From an uncultured Porphyromonadaceae bacterium (GTDB taxonomy: Bacteria; Bacteroidota; Bacteroidia; Bacteroidales; Muribaculaceae): 38,777 nt of DNA. Location: assembly GCA_947178165.1 (NCBI GenBank), contig CAMWXH010000014.1:1-38777 (forward strand). Reading direction: 5' to 3'. Positions within the stretch are counted from its first letter, which is position 1; each line of letters begins with the position of its first letter. Of this stretch, positions 16,558-25,551 are shown in pieces. The position numbers and the translations under genes were made by a program. The notes under the pieces are model-generated. The model saw nothing but the letters and a program-made list of their open reading frames with translations, searched no databases and was not told where the DNA came from.

Positions 16558-17475
16558 ATGAAGAATCAAATATTTGATGCCAACCGATTTTCGGCATACT
16601 TCAAGAAATATATCTTTGAACAGAGATCAACTCTCTTAGTCTGTCTCGGAATGTTCCTTCTATTTCCTTTGGCATTCTGTCTTGGATGGCCTTATATAAA
16701 AGGTTTCTATACACCTGAAATGGCACAACATTTCGTCACCAGAGGAAATGTTCCTGACCCGATGTGGCATTCAGAGCTAACGGCTTTTCTTGTGATATGG
16801 ATTGTAGCGTGCGTGTTCTGCTGTGCATTCTATTCCCAACTCACCAAAAAGAAAGAACGCATCTCCCTCTTCACTTGCCCCGCAAGCAACTTCGAGAAAT
16901 TTGCAACATCCTTCATTATTTTTGTAATCCTCTTTCCAATCCTTGTCTTCATATTTTTCCTTTTCGCAGATGCCATGAGAGTATGGGTGTATGGGGCAAC
17001 ATCAGAAGGGGTCGCCTGCATTCATTACATCTCACCCCGCTTCCTCCTCTCTTTCGGCTGCGACATGAAATATTTTGATATAGATCTCTACGCAGGTTCA
17101 ATATCTCCGACTGATAAGGCCGCCATGCTGGAATTTTATCGGATAGCCGGCATCGTTAAATTTTCAATGATCCTTTTCGGTGGATTACTTCTTCAGGCAT
17201 TGTTCGCCTTGGGATGCAGCGTTTGGCCAAAGAACAGTTACATAAAGACAGGATGTTTCCTTATGATTTTCGGAATAGCGACAAGCATCCTCTTTTACTG
17301 GGGCATCAGAACCTTCTATGGGACAGATTTTAACATCATTCCCCGCGATTTCGGAATAAAGAACGAAATCACTCAAATAGTGATCTGGGATTGCGTAGCA
17401 CTCTGCATTATAATTTTCACGTGGGTTATATCCTATCTCAGATTTAAAGAATGGGAAATAATAAAACGATGGTAA
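16558..17475 (+). CDS. Membrane permease component of the ABC/GntR operon
   Basis: 305 residues with about six hydrophobic segments (roughly 22-42, 78-98, 118-142, 195-218, 228-250, 272-295), the pattern of ABC-2-type permeases. A short cytoplasmic loop with KKKERISLFTCPASNFEK between helices 2 and 3 resembles the segment contacting the ATPase in Bacteroidota homologues. It starts 21 bases after the ATPase gene and ends 16 before the regulator. I do not recognise a specific substrate. Confidence 0.75.
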   Translation: MKNQIFDANRFSAYFKKYIFEQRSTLLVCLGMFLLFPLAFCLGWPYIKGFYTPEMAQHFVTRGNVPDPMWHSELTAFLVIWIVACVFCCAFYSQLTKKKERISLFTCPASNFEKFATSFIIFVILFPILVFIFFLFADAMRVWVYGATSEGVACIHYISPRFLLSFGCDMKYFDIDLYAGSISPTDKAAMLEFYRIAGIVKFSMILFGGLLLQALFALGCSVWPKNSYIKTGCFLMIFGIATSILFYWGIRTFYGTDFNIIPRDFGIKNEITQIVIWDCVALCIIIFTWVISYLRFKEWEIIKRW

Positions 17476-17490
17476 GGAAGCTATATAAAT

Positions 17491-17868
17491 ATGATATTTG
17501 AAGAAAGCAACAAAGCAATATACATTCAGATAGCCGACCGCATCTGCAATGAAATCCTTGAAGGACATTTCTCCCCCGACTCCCGCCTCCCCTCTGTAAG
17601 GGATTATGCCGGCGATATGCAGGTTAATGCCAACACGGTGATGCGCAGTTACGACCGCCTTTCGCTAAAAGGAATAATCTATAACCGACGCGGAATCGGA
17701 TTCTTCGTAGCTTCCGATGCCAAGGATAAAATTCTTGCAGAGAAAGCAGAAGAATTGGAAGATACCAGGATTTATGAATTTTTCGATCTTCTGTATCACC
17801 TGAATATCTCACCCGATGATCTCCGGAAACAGTATATTCGATATCTCGAAAACAAAAACAATAAATAA
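17491..17868 (+). CDS. GntR-family regulator, YtrA subfamily
   Basis: 125 residues. The N-terminal winged helix (about 8-75) shows KAIYIQIADRICNEILEGHFSPDSRLPSVRDYAGDMQVNANTVMRSYDRLSLKGIIYNRRGIGFFVA, the classic GntR pattern. Only about 50 residues of helix follow, so there is no large ligand domain; this is the YtrA type, which dimerises through a short C-terminal helical part. It is encoded with an ABC transporter and probably represses its own operon at the dyad 15643-15664. Confidence 0.9.
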   Translation: MIFEESNKAIYIQIADRICNEILEGHFSPDSRLPSVRDYAGDMQVNANTVMRSYDRLSLKGIIYNRRGIGFFVASDAKDKILAEKAEELEDTRIYEFFDLLYHLNISPDDLRKQYIRYLENKNNK

Positions 17869-17870
17869 CG

Positions 17871-17963
17871 ATGAAAAAGACAACATATATAATCATAGGT
17901 TTCACTTCTTTCCTACTTCTCCTCTCCTTCTTAGCTCCTGTAATCTTCTTCAAAGTTAGCTAA
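17871..17963 (+). CDS. 30-residue single-helix membrane peptide
   Basis: ATG at 17871, only 2 bases after the GntR stop, opens a frame of 30 codons ending at TAA 17961-17963. The product starts MKKTTYIIIGF, has a continuous hydrophobic core (about 6-25) and ends FFKVS. It has the shape of a small bitopic membrane protein. The tight spacing suggests it is the fourth gene of the ABC operon and is translated by coupling. It could modulate the permease. A chance frame is possible, but a Lys-Lys start, an uninterrupted hydrophobic core and the spacing argue for a real gene. Confidence 0.5.
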   Translation: MKKTTYIIIGFTSFLLLLSFLAPVIFFKVS

Positions 17964-18010
17964 AAGTCTCTATCATTTAAAAATCTTTTAATCAACTATT
18001 TAAATAACGT

Positions 18011-18049
18011 TAAGAGTTGTTGGCGATAATGAGTCGCCAACAACCCTTA
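18011..18049 (+). other. Strong hairpin without T-tract before the esterase gene
   Basis: GTTGTTGGCGA (18016-18026) and TCGCCAACAAC (18034-18044) form an 11-bp perfect stem with a 7-base loop. Further outer pairs TAAG/CTTA reach 18011 and 18049. No T-run follows on either strand. It lies 16 bases before the esterase ATG. It may end or protect the ABC operon transcript, or shape translation of the esterase. Confidence 0.6.
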
Positions 18050-18065
18050 GAAAAAACATACTTTT

Positions 18066-19211
18066 ATGAAACATATAATGCCCATAATCGCCCTTATATT
18101 AGTTACATTTTTTGGTGCATCTGCCCAAGAGTTAGCAAAAGTGGAAGTTGTTGATTTTGAATCAAAACATTTCTCCTTCAAGCGACCGATCCTGATCTAT
18201 ACTCCTCAGAACTATGACGAAAGCACAGAATCGGATTACGATGTGGTGTATGTATTCGATGCTCAGGACCGCGCACATTTCGACGAAGTGCAATCACTCC
18301 TTCATTATGGAGTGCAGCTTCCACGAAACGACAGAAGATATATTGTTGTCGGGGTTACCTCCCCCACTCTATGGGATCTGGACCACTGCCGCAATAATGA
18401 TTTCCTCCCGGTTCCCGAATATCAGAAGATGACCACCCCCTATTACGGAAGCGCTGACAAATTCAAAAAATTCATCAAGGAGGAACTGATGACATATATT
18501 GACACAAACTACCGCACCTCGGGCCATACTCTTGGCATCGGACACTCTTTGGGAGCCTCTTTCGTTATTGATGCGGTTGCAAAAGATAATCTCTTTGACG
18601 ACTGCATCGCCATCTCGCCAAATCTTGGCTGGGACAACGACCGGTTTGCAAAAGAACTGATGAACATGAATTTCTCAAGCGACAAACCGCGCTTCATATA
18701 TATCACAATGGGTAATGAAGGGCTTAATGAGGAAGATGGTTTTCCCGTAAGCTGGCGACCGGGCTGGGAGAAAGTGAAAAACTTCATCACAAATCAGACA
18801 TTCCCCGAAAATGTAATTGTCAGGACCGCCGACTTTCCGGAATATTCTCACAATTCGGTTGTGCTTCCGGCTCATCTTCTCACCCTTAGAGAATATGCTG
18901 ATTACAGATACTCTCCTGCATTCAATGGCTCGGCCACCTATCCCGTGCATATTGAGCTTACATGTGAAGGGATAGAAGGCGATGTTTACATCACCGGAAA
19001 CCAATCCGCATTAGCCGACTGGAATCCAGAAGGAGTGAAAATGACTAAAATAAACGACACCACCCGTGCCATCGACCTCAACCTCCAGCTCCCCGCCGAA
19101 TTCAAGTTCACCCAAGGCGACTGGGACTCAGCCATCGGCATCTCCAACGGCGACAGCGGCAACATCCGCATCTCTTCTCCCGAACGCACCTCCAAGCACT
19201 ATACTCTTTAA
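18066..19211 (+). CDS. Secreted alpha/beta-hydrolase esterase with possible CBM20-like tail
   Basis: 381 residues. A signal peptide ends near residue 20 (FGASAQE). Residues about 25-270 match the Fes/IroE/esterase-D type hydrolase family, with nucleophile Ser161 in GIGHSLGASF, a supporting DLDHCRNNDFLP segment, and a late histidine in FPEYSHNSVVLPAHL that could complete the triad. Residues about 290-381 form a beta-rich domain (GDVYITGNQSALADWNPEGVKM...FKFTQGDW) that resembles CBM20-type starch-binding modules. The substrate is unknown; siderophore, carbohydrate ester or peptide ester are possible. It seems to be a single gene. Confidence 0.75.
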   Translation: MKHIMPIIALILVTFFGASAQELAKVEVVDFESKHFSFKRPILIYTPQNYDESTESDYDVVYVFDAQDRAHFDEVQSLLHYGVQLPRNDRRYIVVGVTSPTLWDLDHCRNNDFLPVPEYQKMTTPYYGSADKFKKFIKEELMTYIDTNYRTSGHTLGIGHSLGASFVIDAVAKDNLFDDCIAISPNLGWDNDRFAKELMNMNFSSDKPRFIYITMGNEGLNEEDGFPVSWRPGWEKVKNFITNQTFPENVIVRTADFPEYSHNSVVLPAHLLTLREYADYRYSPAFNGSATYPVHIELTCEGIEGDVYITGNQSALADWNPEGVKMTKINDTTRAIDLNLQLPAEFKFTQGDWDSAIGISNGDSGNIRISSPERTSKHYTL

Positions 19212-19294
19212 TCTTGACATAAAAATACTAACATTGGGGATAATAAAGCGAACGCAACGCCATCAACCGCGCATCTTCCAAAATATCCATTATA

Positions 19295-19331
19295 CGGACA
19301 TATTAATGTGATCACTGTACGTTTTCGGACA
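19295..19331. promoter_or_regulatory. Candidate activator sites upstream of the sigma-54 promoter
   Basis: CGGACA occurs at 19295-19300 and 19326-19331, 31 bases apart (about three helical turns). The second copy is half of the imperfect dyad TGTACGTTTTCGGACA (19316-19331). A third CGGACA lies in the leader at 19406-19411. The first two fall about 70-110 bases upstream of the predicted start, where an NtrC-type activator would bind. The regulator is probably the one encoded at 25552. Confidence 0.4.
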
Positions 19332-19374
19332 CGTTATATTACTAATAACATCTTATAATCAATCATTTAATTCT

Positions 19375-19391
19375 TTGGCATAGCGATTGTA
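19375..19391 (+). promoter_or_regulatory. Sigma-54 promoter of the efflux operon
   Basis: TTGGCATAGCGATTGTA has the GG of the -24 element at 19377-19378 and the TTG of the -12 element at 19387-19389. The spacing equals the consensus TTGGCACG-N4-TTGCW, with differences at CG and C only. Transcription would start near 19402, about 34 bases before the HlyD ATG. No TAnnTTTG box is evident in this spacer. An NtrC-type activator with an intact GAFTGA loop is encoded just after the operon. Confidence 0.65.
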
Positions 19392-19435
19392 TAAAAGAGT
19401 GCAAACGGACAGCATGAAATCCGTGAACAACCGAT

Positions 19436-20683
19436 ATGGACAGAGAATTAACCAAAAAGGAGAAAAGAGAAAACACTCTTAAAATCTGGTATAAGGCAGG
19501 GAGCATTATCCTCGGCATTGTTATTGCCGTGGTGGTGCTCCTTGCCTTTTATGGTGAAAAAATAGATGAAAACAGCATCTCTTTCGGGAGTGCCGAGGAA
19601 GGGAGCTTAGAAAGCTGTGTCACAGGCTCAGGAAAAGTTGTTCCCTTTTATGAACAAACCATTGTCTCTCCCGTATCTACTCGCATCCTTGAGGTTTACT
19701 GCAACGAGGGAGAATTTGTTACACCGGGTCAATCCTTACTTAAACTCGACCTGCAGAATGCTGAAACCGACCTTCGCAGGAAAGCGGATGAAGTGAGCAT
19801 GAAACGTAACGAGATTGAACAGGCCTCTTTAAGTTCCTCAACATATATCACGGATCTTGAGATGAAGATTAAAGTAAAGGAGATGGCCGTTAGCCACCTT
19901 AAGGCCGAGGTAGCAAATGAACGCCGCCTTGACAGCATAGGAAGCGGCACGGGCGACAGGATTCGTGAAGCCGAACTCGCATATTCAACTGCCCTGCTCG
20001 AACTTCAGCAACTGCAGACGCAACTGGCTAATGAAAGGAAATCGCTCTCAGCATCACTGCGCTCTAAACAATTGGAAGGAAGCATCACTGAAAGAGACTA
20101 TCAGGAGATGGAACGCACCATGGAAGATGCACAGGTCAGAGCTCCTAAAGAGGGCACGGTGACTTTCATCAATAAAGGGATCGGAACAAGCATATCACCG
20201 GGAGAGAAGTTAGCTATAATATCAGATCTGTCTCATTTTAAAATCAATGGAGAGATAGCAGACAGTCATACTGAAAAACTTTCTCCGGGGCAGACTGTAA
20301 AAATACGTTTAGGAAGGAAGAATATAGATGGCCACATTGCTTCCATATCCCCTCAGAGTCATTCGGGAGTGGTGGAGTTCACGGTTTTGCTCGATGAGGA
20401 GGCCTCAAAAACTCTCAGGCCGGGACTCAGGGCAGAATTAAATATAGTTTATAATATGCAGGATGGCATAATCAGGATACCCAACGGAAGCTATTTCACG
20501 GGCCCCGGGACATACGAACTTTTCGTAAAGACTTCAGGAAAGAGGCTCGAGAAACGTATTGTCACTTTGGGCGACAGCAATTTCGACTTCGTTGAAGTCA
20601 AAGCCGGATTAAGGCCCGGCGAGACAGTGGTCATATCTGATATGAGTGCTTATAAAAATCGAAAATCAATTCAACTGAAATAA
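19436..20683 (+). CDS. HlyD/MacA-type efflux periplasmic adaptor
   Basis: 415 residues. A short cytoplasmic start precedes one transmembrane helix (about 18-40). The lipoyl half-motif (PFYEQTIVSPVSTRILEVYCNEGEFVTPGQSLLKLD, about 65-105) comes next, then a long coiled-coil hairpin (about 105-225). The second lipoyl half (VRAPKEGTVTFINKGIGTSISPGEKLAIISD) and beta-barrel domains follow. This adaptor links an inner-membrane ABC pump to an outer-membrane channel. All partners lie downstream in order: ATPase, two permeases, TolC. Confidence 0.9.
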   Translation: MDRELTKKEKRENTLKIWYKAGSIILGIVIAVVVLLAFYGEKIDENSISFGSAEEGSLESCVTGSGKVVPFYEQTIVSPVSTRILEVYCNEGEFVTPGQSLLKLDLQNAETDLRRKADEVSMKRNEIEQASLSSSTYITDLEMKIKVKEMAVSHLKAEVANERRLDSIGSGTGDRIREAELAYSTALLELQQLQTQLANERKSLSASLRSKQLEGSITERDYQEMERTMEDAQVRAPKEGTVTFINKGIGTSISPGEKLAIISDLSHFKINGEIADSHTEKLSPGQTVKIRLGRKNIDGHIASISPQSHSGVVEFTVLLDEEASKTLRPGLRAELNIVYNMQDGIIRIPNGSYFTGPGTYELFVKTSGKRLEKRIVTLGDSNFDFVEVKAGLRPGETVVISDMSAYKNRKSIQLK

Positions 20684-20693
20684 ATCTACTGTT

Positions 20694-21371
20694 ATGAATA
20701 TCATTACTCTAAAGAATGTTAGCAAGGTATATCGCACCAAAGAGGTGGAAACCCTTGCACTCGAAAATGTGAACCTGAATATAAAGGAGGGGGAGTTTGT
20801 CAGCGTGATGGGACCGTCGGGATGCGGCAAGTCAACACTCCTTAATATTATCGGATTGCTTGACACCCCCTCAGAGGGTGCAGTTGAAATACTCGCCTCC
20901 CCCACTTCAGCTATGAAAGATCAAGAACTTTCCCGCTTCCGCAACAGCAACATAGGATTTGTTTTTCAAAGTTTCCATCTCATCCCTTCGCTAAATGTGA
21001 CCGATAACGTGGCTCTTCCCTTAGGCTATCGGAGTGGACTCAGCACCAAGGAACGACGCGAAAAGGTTGTTGAAGTGCTTACCCGACTTGGATTAAGCCA
21101 TAGATTGCGGCATTTCCCCTCGCAGCTTTCAGGAGGACAATGCCAGAGAGTTGCAATTGCACGTGCAATCATCGGCAATCCTCGCATCATCCTCGCCGAC
21201 GAACCAACCGGAAACCTTGACTCAAAAATGGGCCAGGAGGTGATGGATATCCTTCATCAGCTCAATAAGGAGGATGGCCGAACAATCGTAATGGTGACAC
21301 ATAACGAACACCAGGCACGAACCACCGACCGTATAATCAGGTTCTTCGACGGCAGAGAGGTGGAAGGATAA
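20694..21371 (+). CDS. MacB/LolD-type ABC ATPase
   Basis: 225 residues, the usual length for LolD-like ATPases. Walker A is [14 protein letters not shown] near residue 40, Q-loop [14 protein letters not shown], signature [15 protein letters not shown] near 143, Walker [14 protein letters not shown] near 163 and switch histidine in MVTHNEHQA. It begins 10 bases after the adaptor gene and powers the two FtsX/MacB-type permeases that follow. These systems act by mechanotransmission rather than transport through the membrane. Confidence 0.93.
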   Translation: MNIITLKNVSKVYRTKEVETLALENVNLNIKEGEFVSVMGPSGCGKSTLLNIIGLLDTPSEGAVEILASPTSAMKDQELSRFRNSNIGFVFQSFHLIPSLNVTDNVALPLGYRSGLSTKERREKVVEVLTRLGLSHRLRHFPSQLSGGQCQRVAIARAIIGNPRIILADEPTGNLDSKMGQEVMDILHQLNKEDGRTIVMVTHNEHQARTTDRIIRFFDGREVEG

Positions 21372-21400
21372 TGAATAAAAAGCTTTAAAACCGATGCAAA

Positions 21401-22675
21401 ATGAAATATTTACGACAGATATATTATGAAATGAAGCATCAGAAGATGATGACGTGGGTTTCGATTGCCGGAACTGCACTCGCCATTTTCTTAGTGATGG
21501 TTTTCTATCTCGTTGACAGCCTCGACACGGTAGAGGTAGCCCCGGAGTCTAACAGGGCAAGAATATTGATCGGGCAAAATTTGGAAGTGGCACAAGAGGA
21601 TGGAACTGCGAGCGCTTCGGGAAGTCTCAATCATCAGCGGGCCTATCAGCTTTATCATAACCTTGAAGGGGTGGAACGTGAATCATTCATATTCCAGCAA
21701 TTGGATGAAAAGGATATATCTTTTAAAGGAGGAGAATCCCAAACCATTTTCGTGCGCGGCGTAGATAATGAATTCTGGAATATATATGATTTCAAGTTTA
21801 TTGATGGCAAACCTTTTGATAAAGCGGATATTGAGTCAAGCTTAAAGAAGATTATTATAACCCGCTCCCTCGCACGCAGACTTTTTAATGAAGAAAAGGT
21901 GTCAGGGCGCGAGGTATTGCTGGGAATGTTGCCTTTCACCATCTCCGGAGTCGTTGAGGATGCCAACCCAATCCTTAAGATAACAAGCGCAAACGCCTTC
22001 GTCCCTTACATGCCGGAAATTAATGATGGAAGAGGTGGAAGATGGGGCGACTGGTTAGGCAACACTCAGGTTGTGCTATTAGTCAAACCGGACTTTGATT
22101 TTGCGAATATTCAAAAACAAGTGATGTCTCGATATGACCGGCTCCAATCGGAAGCCCGTAAAGATGAGAAAGTGATAACATATCATGGGCAGCCATACGA
22201 TATTGAGATTCTCTCAAAAGATATTTTCAGCAATGTCACTCCAACAAAAGGAGATTCCTACAGATGGCTTATATACGCATTTCTCATCCTCATACCAGCA
22301 ATCAATCTGAGCAGCATGACAAGAAGCCGGCTAAGACATAGAGTAAGCGAAATCGGAATATACCGGGCTTTCGGTGCAAGCAAGATTTCAATTCTCTGGC
22401 AGACAATGATCGAGAATTTCTTGATAACAATTTTTGGAGGCATCATAGGCTTGTTGCTTTGCATGCTGTTTATGGTCTCTTTCTCTCATCTATTCTTCAC
22501 GTTTGGCTCTGATCTGGATGTGTATGCACGCCCGAGCCTAAACATGATCTTTACGTGGAAAACATTTTTGATTGCTCTTCTCTTCAGCTGTATCCTTAAT
22601 CTGGTAAGCGCGTTTATTCCTTCCTGGAAAGCCTCCCGATTAAATCCGGCTGAAGCAATAAGGAAAGTGAAGTGA
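21401..22675 (+). CDS. MacB/FtsX-type permease, first subunit
   Basis: 424 residues. The N-terminal helix (about 20-40, TWVSIAGTALAIFLVMVFYLVD) is followed by a large periplasmic domain (about 45-285). Three C-terminal helices (about 288-305, 335-362, 385-408) frame the FtsX motif YRAFGASKISILWQTMIENFLITIFGGIIGLLLC and the final SWKASRLNPAEAIRKVK. A second, distinct permease follows, so the pump is probably a heterodimer. Confidence 0.88.
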   Translation: MKYLRQIYYEMKHQKMMTWVSIAGTALAIFLVMVFYLVDSLDTVEVAPESNRARILIGQNLEVAQEDGTASASGSLNHQRAYQLYHNLEGVERESFIFQQLDEKDISFKGGESQTIFVRGVDNEFWNIYDFKFIDGKPFDKADIESSLKKIIITRSLARRLFNEEKVSGREVLLGMLPFTISGVVEDANPILKITSANAFVPYMPEINDGRGGRWGDWLGNTQVVLLVKPDFDFANIQKQVMSRYDRLQSEARKDEKVITYHGQPYDIEILSKDIFSNVTPTKGDSYRWLIYAFLILIPAINLSSMTRSRLRHRVSEIGIYRAFGASKISILWQTMIENFLITIFGGIIGLLLCMLFMVSFSHLFFTFGSDLDVYARPSLNMIFTWKTFLIALLFSCILNLVSAFIPSWKASRLNPAEAIRKVK

Positions 22676-22679
22676 ATCA

Positions 22680-23942
22680 ATGTATCTAAAACCAGGTAAT
22701 ATAAGAAAAATGAAAAGAAAATTATTCACTCAAATAAAGAATGAATGGACCGACAATATATGGATGATTGTCGAGCTTGCCATTGTCACGGGTGCAATCT
22801 GGTTCATCCTTGTCTTGTGTTGGGAAACTGCAAGAGCCCGGTTCCTTCCTAAAGGATACGATATAACCGATGTGTATAACCTATCTTTCCGCTGGGTCAC
22901 CACGGATAGCCCGGAGTTTCAGATGCCTTCCGATTCAACCAGATATGATTTTTTAGGGGCTCGCAATGCTTTGCTTTCTACAATAAGGAAACATCCTCTT
23001 GTTGAAGCGGCGGGAGTGTCACAAAATGGTCTTCCTTATTCATTGAGCGGCTGTTTCTCAGGTTTCACTCCCTTGGAAACATACGATACCTTAATCTATA
23101 CTGCCAATGAACGCATAATGTCGCCCGATCTTGTGAAAGTCTTTCGCCTTAAAAGTCTCACCGGAAAAAGCGAAGAGGAACTGGTGACGATGTTGGGCGA
23201 GGGAAAAAGACTTATTTCCAACAATACAGCTTATGAAAAACAGGGGCGAAACATAAGGAATCTTATCGGACAAAAGATCATATATACCGGCGATAGCGCC
23301 AACGCATTCATAGTTGGAGATATGATCGCACATATTTCACGCACCGACTATGAGTATCCTTTCACAGGCACCGTGGTTCATCCTTTCCTGGAAGATAGCG
23401 TTTGGAGCACCGACTTGAGCCTCAGGGTTAAAGCAGGGAAAGGGCAAGAATTTGTGGAAGCATTTAAAACCACACCCGAATTGCGCCGGTATGGCAACGT
23501 TTACCTTACAGACTTGACCAGTTTTGAGGATATCCGCGATTCCGTTCAACGCGATAATACCACCAGCCTGACCTCAAGACTAATCCTGATATTATTCCTT
23601 CTTGTAATAATATTCTTAGGGCTGCTCGGCACATTCTGGTTCCGTGTTCAGCAACGAACGGGAGAAGTGGCAATCCGCATGATATGCGGAGCAACCCGAA
23701 AGCAGATCTTCATGAGGATAATCTCTGAAGGATTAATCCTCCTTCTTTTCGGCAGCATTTTCATATCGGCTCTCTTGTGGCCTTTTTATAAAAAATTGGA
23801 AACTCCTCTTGATTGGGAAGCGATACTGGCATGTGAACTTGTGGCCATAGGGCTGGTTGCTTTAGGAGTGATAATCAGTCTTTGGTGGCCGGCGCGTAAG
23901 GTTATGAACATTGAACCCGCCATTGCTGTCAAGGAGGAATAA
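22680..23942 (+). CDS. MacB/FtsX-type permease, second subunit
   Basis: 420 residues from the ATG at 22680; a second in-frame ATG at 22710 (MKRKLFTQIKNEW) resembles the usual start of these permeases and may be the true one, giving 410 residues. A transmembrane helix near 30-50 is followed by a periplasmic domain and three C-terminal helices with GEVAIRMICGATRKQIFMRIISEGLILLLFG and the closing WPARKVMNIEPAIAVKEE. It pairs with the permease just before it, after a 4-base gap. Confidence 0.87.
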   Translation: MYLKPGNIRKMKRKLFTQIKNEWTDNIWMIVELAIVTGAIWFILVLCWETARARFLPKGYDITDVYNLSFRWVTTDSPEFQMPSDSTRYDFLGARNALLSTIRKHPLVEAAGVSQNGLPYSLSGCFSGFTPLETYDTLIYTANERIMSPDLVKVFRLKSLTGKSEEELVTMLGEGKRLISNNTAYEKQGRNIRNLIGQKIIYTGDSANAFIVGDMIAHISRTDYEYPFTGTVVHPFLEDSVWSTDLSLRVKAGKGQEFVEAFKTTPELRRYGNVYLTDLTSFEDIRDSVQRDNTTSLTSRLILILFLLVIIFLGLLGTFWFRVQQRTGEVAIRMICGATRKQIFMRIISEGLILLLFGSIFISALLWPFYKKLETPLDWEAILACELVAIGLVALGVIISLWWPARKVMNIEPAIAVKEE

Positions 23943-23977
23943 CAGACCCTATTGGGGCTTAATTGAAACTAAAATAA

Positions 23978-25480
23978 ATGAAACAAAAGCTGATACAGTT
24001 TATCATTTCTTCAATAGCGGTGCTTCCTGCCTTTGGGCAGGAGGCACTTACTCCTTCTCCCGTAATTCAGAAAAATTTATCTATCACTCTTGAAGAAGCA
24101 ATGAATCGGGCTCGGCAAGTGAGTGTTGATGCAGAAGTGGCACGAAACCAACTTCGGAGCGCTTACTGGACCTACCGTTCCTATAAAGCACAACTTCTGC
24201 CGGAGGTTATCTTCAAAGGCTCTCTCCCCTCTTATCACAAACAGTATTCCTCTTATATGAACGAAGAGGGAAACTATGGATTTGTTCATAATAACTACCT
24301 TCAGCTGACGGGCGAAGTTTCGGTGAAACAGAATATCTGGCTTACCGGAGGCACGATAGCTGTCAATTCTTATCTCGATTTCTACCGTCAGGTTGGCGAA
24401 GGTGCGTATAACCGTTTTATGTCAATCCCCGCATCCGTCACCCTCACTCAACCGATTTTCGGGGTAAATAACTTGAAATGGAACCGCAAAATCGAGCCAG
24501 TGCGTTATGAGGAAGCCATCGCAAATTTCATGAGTGCATCAGAGGATGTAGCAGGAAATGCTATCCGCTATTATTTCGCTTTGCTTATGGCTAAGGAGAA
24601 TTTATCGATTGCCCATCAGAATCTTGATAATGCCCGCCGATTGTTTGATGTTGCAAAAGAGAAAAGGGAGATGGGAAGGATAAGTCAGAATGACCTCTTG
24701 CAAATGGAATTGAATCTGCTGAACGCTGAAAGCGAGATGACAAATTGCGAAAGCGACCTCAAGAACAGCATGTTTCAACTTCGCTCTTTTCTTGATTATG
24801 ATGAAAGCATCGATCTTTCAACCGAAATACCCCTTGACGTTCCGGAAGTGGAAATAAGTTATGAAGATGCCCTGGAGCGAGCTATGAAAAACAATAGTTT
24901 TTCCAAACAGATGCTGAGGATTCAGATGGAGGCAGATTATGGCGTGGCTAAGGCTAAAGGTGCCCAAAGGGAGATTAATCTTTTCGCGCAGATAGGATTC
25001 ACGGGAACAAACCATACTTTCAGTGATGCCTACCGCACACTCAGGCCTAATCAAGTCGTTGAGCTTGGATTTGAAATTCCCATCATAGACTGGGGGAAGC
25101 GAAAGGGAGAAGTGAAAGTGGCAGAGAGCCAACGCAGGCTTGTAGAGAGCCAGGTGAGGCAAGAAACACAAAACTTCCGCCAAAATCTCTTTATCCTCAT
25201 TGAACGTTACGGGAATCAATTACGCCAGCTTCAAACCGCCCGCCGTGCTGATGCAATAGCTCAGAAACGGTATGAAACAAACGTAGCCACCTTTCTTATA
25301 GGAAAGATTTCCACACTCGACCTTAATGATTCAAGAGTGAAAAAAGATGAAGCACGACGTGAGCATATTAATGAATTATATCTTTTCTGGCTCTACTATT
25401 ACCAGATAAGAAGTCTCACCTTATGGGACTATACTCGCGGATGCGGAATCGAAAAAGATATTGAACGGTTTCTTAATTAA
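23978..25480 (+). CDS. TolC-family outer-membrane efflux channel
   Basis: 500 residues with a signal peptide (to about residue 20, PAFGQ). It has the two-fold repeated TolC plan of long helices and short barrel segments: ITLEEAMNRARQVSVDAEVARNQLRSA near 35, ARRLFDVAKEKREMGRISQNDLLQMELNLLNAES near 220, and the second-half counterparts near 300-450 ending in RYETNVATFLIGKISTLDLNDSRVKKDEA. It supplies the outer-membrane exit for the pump. A 7-bp hairpin (AACGGTT/AACCGTT, 25464-25485) overlaps the stop but has no T-run. Confidence 0.92.
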   Translation: MKQKLIQFIISSIAVLPAFGQEALTPSPVIQKNLSITLEEAMNRARQVSVDAEVARNQLRSAYWTYRSYKAQLLPEVIFKGSLPSYHKQYSSYMNEEGNYGFVHNNYLQLTGEVSVKQNIWLTGGTIAVNSYLDFYRQVGEGAYNRFMSIPASVTLTQPIFGVNNLKWNRKIEPVRYEEAIANFMSASEDVAGNAIRYYFALLMAKENLSIAHQNLDNARRLFDVAKEKREMGRISQNDLLQMELNLLNAESEMTNCESDLKNSMFQLRSFLDYDESIDLSTEIPLDVPEVEISYEDALERAMKNNSFSKQMLRIQMEADYGVAKAKGAQREINLFAQIGFTGTNHTFSDAYRTLRPNQVVELGFEIPIIDWGKRKGEVKVAESQRRLVESQVRQETQNFRQNLFILIERYGNQLRQLQTARRADAIAQKRYETNVATFLIGKISTLDLNDSRVKKDEARREHINELYLFWLYYYQIRSLTLWDYTRGCGIEKDIERFLN

Positions 25481-25492
25481 CCGTTGCAAGCC

Positions 25493-25523
25493 TTTATCTT
25501 CTCACCTCTTTTTTGTAATTTTG
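25493..25523 (+). promoter_or_regulatory. Internal promoter for the NtrC-type regulator and kinase
   Basis: TAATTTTG at 25516-25523 is a full -7 box. TTTA at 25493-25496, 19 bases upstream, is a one-mismatch -33. This would give basal expression of the regulator pair independent of the sigma-54 promoter. Confidence 0.55.
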
Positions 25524-25551
25524 TTAACCTGTCATTCTTGAAAATCACAAT

